A stretch of 64,000 bases of DNA, from the NCBI GenBank assembly GCA_963665155.2, contig OY761986.2, positions 1,550,001 to 1,614,000 of the forward strand, read 5' to 3'. This stretch comes from UBA1141 sp963665155. GTDB lineage: Bacteria > Chloroflexota > Dehalococcoidia > Lucifugimonadales > UBA3495. Position numbers and translations under genes: made by a program. The notes beneath the pieces are model-generated. The model was not told where the DNA came from. It did no database searches and saw only the letters and a list, made by a program, of their open reading frames with translations. Shown piece by piece: positions 8,221 to 15,556 of this stretch (its first letter is position 1; every line of letters begins with the position of its first letter).

Positions 8221-9192
8221 ATGGCAGCGAAAGAACTACTGCGGGTAGAAAATTTAGCCAAGCACTTCCCTGTGACCCAGGGATTGGTCATGATGAAGAC
8301 CGTAGGCTACGTGCAAGCGGTCGATGGGATTGACTTCACCATCAATGAGGGCGAGACCCTTGGGTTGGTGGGTGAGTCGGGGTGCGGCAAGACTACCACT
8401 TCCAAGCTGATTCTAAGGCTTGAAATACCCACTGCCGGACAGATTCTATTAAATGGCCGGGACATTCAAACCTTCCGGGGGCAGGAACTGAAGGAATACC
8501 GGAGCCTGGTTCAGGCGGTGTTTCAAGACCCATGGTCATCTTTAAGCCCCCGAATGCGAGTGCGGGATATTGTATCGGAGGCGTTGGTGGTCAACCGGAA
8601 GGTGACCACCCAAGAAAAGGAAGACCGCGTAGCAGAGGTTCTCACGCAAGTCGGCCTTCAAACGTATCAGGCGGACCTCTACCCCCATGAGTTCAGCGGT
8701 GGTCAACGCCAAAGAGTGGCGGTAGCCAGCGCCCTGGCCTCATACCCCAAGCTCATCATTCTAGACGAACCTGTGTCGGCGCTAGACGTGTCGATCCGGG
8801 CCCAGGTAATGAATCTGCTTGTGGATTTGCAAAGAGATACCGGCGTCGCTTTCCTGCTGGTGGCCCACAACCTTGCAACGGTACGGTACATGGCCCACCA
8901 AACGGCAGTTATGTATCTGGGGCAAATCGTAGAGTACAGCCCAACAGAGGAGCTGTACGAGAATCCACTGCACCCTTATACCAAGGCGCTATTTTCGGCG
9001 GCCCTCCCGGCTCATCCTGACGTCCAGCGAGAAGAAATCGTGCTCACTGGGGAGGTTCCTTCCCCTATAAATCCCCCTTCGGGTTGCCGGTTCCACCCCA
9101 GGTGTCCCTTTGTGATGGACAAATGTTCGGTTGAGATCCCGGTTCAAAAGGACATGGGCAACAACCACAAAGTGACCTGCCACCTCTACTGA
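8221..9192 (+). CDS. ABC transporter ATP-binding protein, DppF/OppF type
   Basis: A 323-residue ATPase, second of the pair in the operon, starting 2 bases after the previous stop. Motifs in order: Walker A GESGCGKT, Q-loop FQDPWSSLSPRM, signature FSGGQRQRVAVA, Walker B LIILDEPVSALD, the H-loop AHN (usually THD). The C-terminal oligopeptide extension ends with CRFHPRCPFVMDKC. It should heterodimerise with the DppD-type subunit beneath the two permeases. The length is standard and there are no defects apart from the altered H-loop wording. Confidence 0.93.
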   Translation: MAAKELLRVENLAKHFPVTQGLVMMKTVGYVQAVDGIDFTINEGETLGLVGESGCGKTTTSKLILRLEIPTAGQILLNGRDIQTFRGQELKEYRSLVQAVFQDPWSSLSPRMRVRDIVSEALVVNRKVTTQEKEDRVAEVLTQVGLQTYQADLYPHEFSGGQRQRVAVASALASYPKLIILDEPVSALDVSIRAQVMNLLVDLQRDTGVAFLLVAHNLATVRYMAHQTAVMYLGQIVEYSPTEELYENPLHPYTKALFSAALPAHPDVQREEIVLTGEVPSPINPPSGCRFHPRCPFVMDKCSVEIPVQKDMGNNHKVTCHLY

Positions 9193-9217
9193 GATCAAAC
9201 TCAGATCGGGGTATCGC

Positions 9218-10375
9218 CTACCCCGTCGGCAGCATCCCAGTAGCCTTCAAGAACAACAGAGCAGCGCTTACCCTAGCGTCTCTGCCTTCATCGCTCAAGC
9301 GCAGCTTAGTGTAAATGTTGCTAACCTGCCGCTCGACGGCTTTAGTGTCAATCGAGAGGACGTTGGCGATAGTCTTGTTAGCAAACCCTCTGGCCATCCA
9401 GCTTAGCACTTGCATTTCTTTGGGGGTCAAGACGACCAGCAACTGGCTCTCCGGAGTGGGGTCGTCGATCAGTTCTTCCATCACCTCCGGGTCAACGATA
9501 ACCCTCTTTTGCGCCACACCCTGGACAACCTTGCCTAGCTGATCGGCTGTGTCAATATTGTGCTTGAGCAAATAAGCATAGCCGGCAGAAGCAGAATTGG
9601 AAAACTCCCGCAAGGCATTGGCGCCGGACGCGTCATAAAGGGCAAAAAGAAGTACCAATCCTGCCTGAGGGCAAGATTCTCTAATCATTTCCAATTTCTT
9701 GACCACCGAAGAATCCAAGCACTTCAATCCTAACAACAGCACCTGAGGTGAATGCCGTGAGATGGCTTCCTTGAGTACGCTTTCCGACGTGTCGCCAAAG
9801 AAGCCTGATGCGTCAAAGGATGGAGAATAGTCGAAGTAGGACCTGTACGCTTCATTCAGCACCATCTGTTCTTCGGCAACCAGCAGTTTGATAACTTGGT
9901 TATCCGCTGGCTTTGGACGCTCCTGCGGATGGACCGTGTCTCCAGCGGGCTCCTCGGCGACATGGATGTTCCGCTCATCATCGCCCATCAACAACTGCAT
10001 AAGCTCTTCACGCTGAAACTCAAGCATTGCGCCCGGTTGATAACCCTTTGGCTCGTTGCTGCGGAACTGGTTCCCTATGTACGGAGCTCCTTGCTTGATT
10101 GTTTGCAACATCCTGGTTACTTTGTCCAAGTCGGATTCGTCGAGTCCCAACTTAGACAAATACTCAACTACACCGGAATGTGTTTCGTTTATCCTCTGGG
10201 ATGATCCATTAGTCCAAGTCATTCCATTGTCGCTCATCATCTGAAATTCAGCCTCACTGTGATATAGGTTCCCCGAACCTTCCTGCGTATCCGGGACCTC
10301 GAGACTTGGTTCGTTAATCCCCCTAGTAATAAATTTCCATTGCTGTGTTTGCGGTCGCTGGGATCTCCTTGCCAT
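9218..10375 (-). CDS. LuxR-family regulator with an atypical receiver-like domain
   Basis: A 385-residue protein. Residues about 1-160 are polar and unrecognised. About 165-290 resemble a response-regulator receiver (KLLVAEEQMVLNEAYRSYF to YLLKHNIDTADQLGKVV). The final 70 residues are a LuxR/NarL helix-turn-helix (LTPKEMQVLSWMARGFANKTIANVLSI, then VSNIYTKLRL), so it binds DNA. The usual phospho-Asp is absent: the position reads LLLGLKC where the family has LLDLxM. It may therefore work without phosphorylation. It is convergent with the ABC operon and downstream of a small-gene cluster on the same strand. No strong ribosome site is seen at the chosen start. Confidence 0.75.
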   Translation of the reverse strand: MARRSQRPQTQQWKFITRGINEPSLEVPDTQEGSGNLYHSEAEFQMMSDNGMTWTNGSSQRINETHSGVVEYLSKLGLDESDLDKVTRMLQTIKQGAPYIGNQFRSNEPKGYQPGAMLEFQREELMQLLMGDDERNIHVAEEPAGDTVHPQERPKPADNQVIKLLVAEEQMVLNEAYRSYFDYSPSFDASGFFGDTSESVLKEAISRHSPQVLLLGLKCLDSSVVKKLEMIRESCPQAGLVLLFALYDASGANALREFSNSASAGYAYLLKHNIDTADQLGKVVQGVAQKRVIVDPEVMEELIDDPTPESQLLVVLTPKEMQVLSWMARGFANKTIANVLSIDTKAVERQVSNIYTKLRLSDEGRDARVSAALLFLKATGMLPTG

Positions 10376-10420
10376 GGCATGCCGCCATCAGCCGGAAGCC
10401 TTAACCGGTTGGGCCAAGGA

Positions 10421-10573
10421 CTATTTAAGCTTCAGAAACTTGTAACCACCCAATGTCACGCCGCTGAAGGCCACTGCAATAAGGGCGACATGCTCTATTG
10501 ACAATGACCGAAACCCTGCGTACATAAACGCCATATTCACACCAAATATGATTGCTAATGATCGAACGCTCAC
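10421..10573 (-). CDS. Small hypothetical membrane protein
   Basis: Fifty residues, with two hydrophobic segments (about 4-21 and 29-44) and a basic tail, GYKFLKLK. The GTG start at 10573 is preceded by AAGGAG at 7 bases, a much better signal than any upstream start. It lies in line with the FHA-domain gene cluster and the LuxR-type gene on the same strand. Function is unknown. Confidence 0.5.
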   Translation of the reverse strand: MSVRSLAIIFGVNMAFMYAGFRSLSIEHVALIAVAFSGVTLGGYKFLKLK

Positions 10574-10826
10574 GTAACACTCCTTAATCTTCCTCTTTGG
10601 ACCGAATAATTGGACCGAAGCTTCAAATCCGAACAATCAGACCGACCCTAACTTAACTTTCCTGGTACTGAGGCCCTTGCTGTTGAGGTTCCTGGTAATT
10701 GCTGGCTTTCAAAGTATTAGCTGGTTCCCTGGACCTAGCCGTTGACAGATGCAACAGGCAGTAAATCGTAAATGCGAAGGCAATTCTCTACGGTTGCTCA
10801 ATTCTGTCTCCGCCGCCAGGTGGTAG

Positions 10827-11201
10827 TTATGTAAATGTCGGGAGTTGAGAATTTGGTTCTAATCCACCCAACTCGTGAGAAACCGGACTATCCCCCAGCT
10901 GCACACGGTCACCGTTTCTTAGCAAGTACCGCACTCCCCCGATGTCACGGTGATTCAAGCTCGTCTTGTATCCATCGTTAAGGTCGGCCAAATAGTAGCC
11001 AGCACCGCTCCAAGATATTTCGGCGTGTCTAAGTGAAACACCGGGTCCCGTCACGTAAATATCTGCGTCGGATAAGCTGCCCATGTCCAACCTTTCTTTA
11101 ATCATCGGAATCACGGTGCCGTCTTCGCGCCCGCCGTGGACTATCAATACTGGGGGCATTTGGGCCCACGCTCCCTCTCTGAATACAGGGTCTTCAGCCA
11201 A
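10827..11201 (-). CDS. FHA-domain protein
   Basis: A 124-residue protein. Residues about 40-110 match a forkhead-associated domain: MGSLSDADIYVTGPGVSLRHAEI (with the SxRHAxI core), then LADLNDGYKTSLNH and YLLRNGDRVQLGD. FHA domains bind phosphothreonine peptides, so a partner Ser/Thr kinase is implied but not present in the window. The start is TTG at 11201, directly after the TAA of the upstream gene. The second FHA-type glycine-serine pair is altered (YKTS for NGTx). It is the last gene of a tightly packed group of three. Confidence 0.68.
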   Translation of the reverse strand: MAEDPVFREGAWAQMPPVLIVHGGREDGTVIPMIKERLDMGSLSDADIYVTGPGVSLRHAEISWSGAGYYLADLNDGYKTSLNHRDIGGVRYLLRNGDRVQLGDSPVSHELGGLEPNSQLPTFT

Positions 11202-11204
11202 TAT

Positions 11205-11459
11205 TTAACGATGGCCGACGGTTGCGGCTTCGAAGTACCTGCGGTCATAATTGCCGTCTTCGGGGTCGAGCACCATTACATTTCTTACGTCCGAGCGAAG
11301 GTGAACCGGTTCGGCTTCAGTGAATATCGCCGAAGGTCCGGACTCCAACTGGGGCCAAATCTGGACTTGTTCTTGCGCATATACATGTGCCCTTTGCGGT
11401 TCTGCCTGGGGTTGGGCCTGCGGTTGACGGTCCATGTGGTCGGAAAAACATTCGGTCAA
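11205..11459 (-). CDS. Hypothetical protein, coupled to its neighbours
   Basis: Up to 84 residues, with a Gln/Pro-rich first third and an acidic, otherwise unremarkable remainder. A TTG start at 11459 overlaps the TGA of the upstream gene (TTGA), which would allow translational coupling. An ATG at 11435 is possible. The frame is continuous with a gene on each side and no spacing, so it is probably real, but I recognise no family. Confidence 0.4.
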   Translation of the reverse strand: MTECFSDHMDRQPQAQPQAEPQRAHVYAQEQVQIWPQLESGPSAIFTEAEPVHLRSDVRNVMVLDPEDGNYDRRYFEAATVGHR

Positions 11460-11827
11460 ATGGTCTTGGTCATGCGGTTAAGTGCTTTGTTTTCCCTGAC
11501 CTTCTGATCCAGCTTGCGGTGGTTCTTGTCCAACGCCAGCAGCAACCTAACTTCCTTGTCGCTGGCGGCCCAAACTAAGCCGGGACCTATAATCGCGGCT
11601 AACGCTATCTTGAACACCCTGGAATATGCGACTCCGTCCTCCAGGAAAAGCGCCTGCAACCCTACAGACAGCAGCAATGCCGCGCCCATCACCAAGATGA
11701 AGTAACGAGCCATGACCAGCCGATTAACATCGGACCGGATTTCTGATAAGTCCTGCTGGTCGCGAAAATCTGAGTTGAGTTGTTCGATACCTTGCGGACC
11801 CTTTGGCATTCTCGCTTGCAGTAACAT
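11456..11827 (-). CDS. Hypothetical membrane protein with a charged C-terminal helix
   Basis: About 123 residues from the ATG at 11827, which has AGGTGAGGA 7 bases upstream. A longer version from 11938 lacks such a signal. It has a polar head, two membrane segments (about 42-60 and 71-87), then a long charged helix (DKEVRLLLALDKNHRKLDQKV) likely to form a coiled coil in the cytoplasm. It is first of a three-gene group ending with the FHA-domain gene, so a membrane-associated signalling role is possible. No known family. Confidence 0.5.
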   Translation of the reverse strand: MLLQARMPKGPQGIEQLNSDFRDQQDLSEIRSDVNRLVMARYFILVMGAALLLSVGLQALFLEDGVAYSRVFKIALAAIIGPGLVWAASDKEVRLLLALDKNHRKLDQKVRENKALNRMTKTI

Positions 11828-11939
11828 TTTATTTTCCTCACCTGGCCGCGACTTGTGCCTTGGCCTTGGGTCTTTCGACTCGTCAGACCGTTCCATTTGG
11901 GGCTCCCTAATCAGGGCTGGCCGGATCGGTGCTGACATG

Positions 11940-12935
11940 TATTAGTTTAGGAGTGCGCATGGCACGAACATATCAAGTGGGCAAGCAATACAACTGGGTA
12001 AAATCCCTCGAAAAATCTTGGTGGAGTCCCTACGTGGGTTCTAACTGGCCAGCGGAATGGCCCTCGGCTTCAGTTTTTCCCGCACTTTGTGATGGTTATC
12101 CCTCATGTCAATAGCCGAGCATAGGGATAACCCTCGTTGGGCCTCTGGTTTCCCATGAGCCTGTTTGCCGATGCGTGGTGCAACCTGTGGTGAGCCACGG
12201 GCTCTCGATCACCTTGCGGTCCAGGGGTATAACTTGCGGGTGCTCTCGGGCTTCGCGTCAAGCGATCTGCTTGGCCCTGGAAACATCTCGCGGCACGTAG
12301 GGGCGACAGACTAAGTTTGACCTAGAGATTTCTGGCAGCGGGGTGGAGGTTTCGCATGATTAAGCAATTTCTGTCTGGGAATATCCCGGCGATTCAAATT
12401 AACTGAAGGCGCGGTCTCCACTCAATACCTGGCCCAGCACTTTTAACAACGCCAGGGGCTTAAGGAGCGAAAAGTATAAACAGTTGTCCAATCCATTGGA
12501 AAACACCGTATGCACAGTTGAATTATCCAATCATTGTGAGGAGTAGATTACTTCCACTGGTGATACTCGCCTCAATTTGCCTCTGCTGGTCATACAACCA
12601 CGTTTGAGGGGTTGGTAGTGTTTGTGGGCAACTTTCACTCTTCCCTCTATTTGCCTCCGTAGCGCCCCAGGATTGGGATTGCACCCCCCGCCAGAAACTG
12701 GCCGGCAGCTGCTACTTCAAAGGCATTCTTGCCCTCCATGCTCGAATCAAGCGTCCAGAAAAATATTTGGCAATCCATCGTGACCAATTAGCTAGGAGAG
12801 GTCTACTGGGTTCAGGCCCGGTATTAGGGCAGCAGTAGGATGACTTGGGGACGTGCTAAATTTGGCGCAGGGGTTGGTCTGGAATCGTGAAAATAGCGGC
12901 CACTCGCACAAATCCTGCCATGTTGTGGGGGCAAC
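11940..12935. other. Gene-free interval of about 1 kb
   Basis: No frame on either strand has a credible start, length or family features. The only structure found is an inverted repeat at 12094-12132: GGTTATCCCT and AGGGATAACC separated by 19 bases, without a T-run. The rest shows nothing I can interpret. Confidence 0.5.
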
Positions 12936-12972
12936 AAAAAACTCGCCACCTTCATGAAGGGGGCGAGTTTTT
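12936..12972 (-). terminator. Rho-independent terminator, probably bidirectional
   Basis: AAAAACTCGCC on the left pairs with GGCGAGTTTTT on the right, and the intervening CCTTCATGAAGG is itself palindromic, giving one long stem. On the minus strand it ends in five T. It follows the gene at 12996 by about 25 bases. Confidence 0.82.
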
Positions 12973-12995
12973 CGAGTCAGGTGCCAGGTCGGCTG

Positions 12996-13646
12996 CTACC
13001 AACGGGACCGACGGCGGCGTCTATTGAATTCTCTTTGAGAAATCAAATAGATTATCAGCGCAACGGCCACGATGCCTATAATCATTCCAAGAATTCGACC
13101 GTCGACGGTAGTTGTGTACGAAGCAGTGACGGTTACAGCGCCGGTGACGGGGAGATTCAGTACCGGTCCTTCAGTAGAATAACCCTCAAAACTCTGGAAC
13201 GACCGGTTTAGGAAAAAAAGTGCCGAGGGTTGGCCGGGTACGGTTATAGTCGCCACATCTCCTTCGGCAAACCATCCCTGTCCCGATAGTACGCCGTAGG
13301 GCGACTCTACTCTAACCAAGAACTCGGTGTCATAAATTGCGGTCACTTTTCTGGGCTCATCGGCCACGATCAACCCTTTGGGTCCCACCACGTCGGCACC
13401 TTCCCAATGGCTGAATACCCGGCGCACTTGGTTTTCGGCTATGTCGATTGTTGCAGATGTTTCGATATCTACTTGTTCGCCAGTATCGAACCAATCGCTT
13501 ACCTCAGTGCCCAAATTGTTGACCATCGTCACCCGGTACTCAACGTCGTATATGGCTTGAATGACGTGAGTATTATCCGCTCTGATGGTCGGGCTGTCGC
13601 CGCTCGATACATCCGCTCTCGTACGTCGCCTACCCTCAGTCGCCAC
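12996..13646 (-). CDS. Divergent InlB-type repeat protein with C-terminal membrane anchor
   Basis: A 216-residue protein. Two to three beta-rich repeats of the InlB B-repeat-like kind: IQAIYDVEYRVTMVNN, FSHWEGADVVGPKGLIVADEPRKVTAIYDTEFLVRVESPYG, and FEGYSTEGPVLNLPVTGAVTVTASY. A single C-terminal helix (about 184-204, ILGMIIGIVAVALIIYLIS) and an Arg-rich tail follow. Such proteins are normally secreted and held at the surface, yet no signal peptide is found. The frame closes at a stop only six codons upstream and the first repeat appears cut. It is either a 5'-truncated gene or uses an undetected start. Role unknown. Confidence 0.6.
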   Translation of the reverse strand: MATEGRRRTRADVSSGDSPTIRADNTHVIQAIYDVEYRVTMVNNLGTEVSDWFDTGEQVDIETSATIDIAENQVRRVFSHWEGADVVGPKGLIVADEPRKVTAIYDTEFLVRVESPYGVLSGQGWFAEGDVATITVPGQPSALFFLNRSFQSFEGYSTEGPVLNLPVTGAVTVTASYTTTVDGRILGMIIGIVAVALIIYLISQREFNRRRRRSRW

Positions 13647-14398
13647 CGTTCGAGGAGTCGCCTTATATCCCTATTACCCAACACACCGCCATCCGACTTC
13701 CTTTACAGACTAACGCAACTCCTCTGCCGATTTAGCGTTATGTAGTTTTCACCTTGGGATCCGTTTAAGTCAAATATTGAATCTTTACCGTTAGTTCAAT
13801 ATCCCTCGGTTCCAACTTGCCTACCACAGCCTCAACCTCTGCTTCCCGTGATTTCGCCTCAAGTAGCTGGGCCTATCTTGCTAACGGGCCGCTTCACCGG
13901 GAGTAAGCCTTATTAAATGGGCCGAAACGACCGACAAGGCGAATTCTCAGCGGGCCACCAAGCACTAATCATACTAAAGTACTAGTTGCGAATCAGCCAA
14001 ACGGCTGATCGATCAACCAGCCCTTTGGCTTGCCGAAAATCAGGCCCCCTATCGTTTAACCCCTAAAGAAGAAAACGTAACATTAGTATTACGGGTCACG
14101 ATCTCCTCACACCAATAAGCGAGGGGTTTAAAAACTATAGGTAGATAGGAATGCCGATCGACCGTTGGGGATACCGTTTCCAAGCCCTGGCAGAAAATAA
14201 GTCGTAACATTAGATCGACCGTTGGGGATACCGTTTCCAAGCCCTGGCAGAAAATAAGTCGATGATTATCACCGTAAGACAAGCAAACCTGATGATCTTC
14301 AGGCTAGTACCGTAACCGATTGCCGCCAAACAATGAACCGGTGCGGTTTCCGACACAGCTTCAGTTTCCAGTAAATCTTAATGAATGGGATGCTGAAC
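13647..14398. other. Gene-free interval with a 49-base tandem duplication
   Basis: Besides the duplication at 14156-14261 there is a 7-base hairpin ATCAGCC/GGCTGAT at 13992-14009. A reverse frame of 77 codons spans the duplication only because the period (57) is a multiple of three. It has no ribosome site or family and is not called. Confidence 0.5.
14156..14261. repeat. Tandem duplication, 49-base identical units, period 57
   Basis: The 49 bases at 14156-14204 (from GATCGACCGTTGGGGATACC to GAAAATAAGTCG) recur exactly at 14213-14261, separated by 8 bases. The exact identity suggests a recent duplication. There are only two copies and a very short spacer, so it is not a CRISPR. Confidence 0.85.
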
Positions 14399-14743
14399 AT
14401 GAATACGAAAATTACGGTCCTGTTCGCTTTTCTCTTGGTGGGTTTGGCTTCAGCTTGCGGCCTGGGATCGGGCGGGGCCACCGAGACTCGCAACGATACT
14501 TTTGTCGTCGGCGACGCACCTAGGGTCATCGTAACCGGCGACAACGGGCGGGTGATTGTAATTTCCGGTCCGGTCCGGACGGTGAGCGTGGATGCAACCC
14601 TGCGGAAACCCAACAAAATCGAATACGAGGTTGCCCAGGAAGGCGACATGATTAGAGTCACAGCCAAAACAAGCGGGACAATCGGCCAAGGAGAGGCGTC
14701 GCTTTTGGTCCGGTCATCAAACGGTTCGATAAAAATCCGGTAG
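14399..14743 (+). CDS. Small putative lipoprotein, start of a DUF4097-like adhesin fold
   Basis: About 114 residues from the ATG at 14399. The signal peptide is TKITVLFAFLLVGLASAC with lipobox LASAC (Cys20), so it should be a lipid-anchored envelope protein. The mature part has the pattern of a DUF4097-type beta repeat: FVVGDAPRVIVTGDNGRVIV, then VRTVSVDATLRKP, then VRSSNGSIKIR. DUF4097 proteins usually continue for another 100 or more residues after the SNGSI strand, so this copy may be cut short. Family assignment is tentative. Confidence 0.6.
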   Translation: MNTKITVLFAFLLVGLASACGLGSGGATETRNDTFVVGDAPRVIVTGDNGRVIVISGPVRTVSVDATLRKPNKIEYEVAQEGDMIRVTAKTSGTIGQGEASLLVRSSNGSIKIR

Positions 14744-14848
14744 CAACAACGGGTGGCTCTCCGAAGTCTCCAGTCGGTATAAATACGACGTTGTCCTGCT
14801 CGACTGATAAGAAAAAGCCCGCTCCAAGCTGCTGGCCGAGGAAGACGC

Positions 14849-15229
14849 ATGGCCGTTCAGACTGCTTTCAAACACCCTTTCGATACGGCTATTTCGTCTG
14901 GGCTTCGTTTCTTGGTGGAAGTGCTCGCCTGGGTGGCCGGACCTTGGGCTGCGGCTCAACACTCCCTATGGTTCGCCATTCCGGCCGCAGTAATCTTGGT
15001 CGGACTCCCGGCGATATTTTCAACCGTCGGTGACAAGAAGCAAGTCATAATCACCACGCCTGGTATCTTGCGCGTTTTGCTGGAACTAGTGCTCCACGCC
15101 GTCGCGGTTGTCGCCGCCTGGTTGGTCTGGCCAGACTGGCTTGCGGCAATTACAACCCTTGTGGTGATTGCGGGTCTTGCCACAGGAATACCGCGCACCA
15201 AATGGTTACTTCAGGGTGCAATCGACTGA
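14849..15229 (+). CDS. Small integral membrane protein, YrdB/DUF2568-like
   Basis: A 126-residue protein with about four hydrophobic helices (roughly 18-38, 43-58, 73-92 and 95-112). The spacing and the motifs GLRFLVEVLAW and LLELVLHAVAVVAAW resemble the YrdB (DUF2568) family of four-helix membrane proteins with unknown function. It stands alone after the lipoprotein gene. The start ATG lies about 100 bases after the previous stop with a weak ribosome site. Confidence 0.55.
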   Translation: MAVQTAFKHPFDTAISSGLRFLVEVLAWVAGPWAAAQHSLWFAIPAAVILVGLPAIFSTVGDKKQVIITTPGILRVLLELVLHAVAVVAAWLVWPDWLAAITTLVVIAGLATGIPRTKWLLQGAID

Positions 15230-15556
15230 ATTCTTATACTCATCAAGCCTAGAACACCCCTAAAACCACACTCAACCCGACTCGTCCGCATTGGGTATAC
15301 GTCGGATTAACCAAAAGGGGCCATCCAAACCTATTTCTTACAGCCCCTACTCGGTTCAGATAGTACCGGACTTATACTCCGGATTCCAACGTATCTGTTT
15401 TCCCCTTTCTGAGTCCCCTTTTTCATGAGAATTACTAAGTGTCAGGTTATGTGCGCTGTCTGACTGATTCATGTCATAATGCAGGCAAATGATTCTGCGG
15501 GTGTACTGATGCCGGTGGATCGTTGGATCGGGCATATCCGTTGATGTGAGCATCGA
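15230..15556. other. Intergenic region of 327 bases
   Basis: It precedes the large GAF kinase gene. I see no coding frame, strong hairpin or convincing promoter in it. Confidence 0.4.

Noticed and set aside
14156..14261. Possible CRISPR array
   Set aside because: Only two copies with an 8-base gap; no further repeats or cas genes.
14049..14282. Reverse frame of 77 codons across the tandem duplication
   Set aside because: It is kept open by the repeat period, has no ribosome site and no family resemblance.
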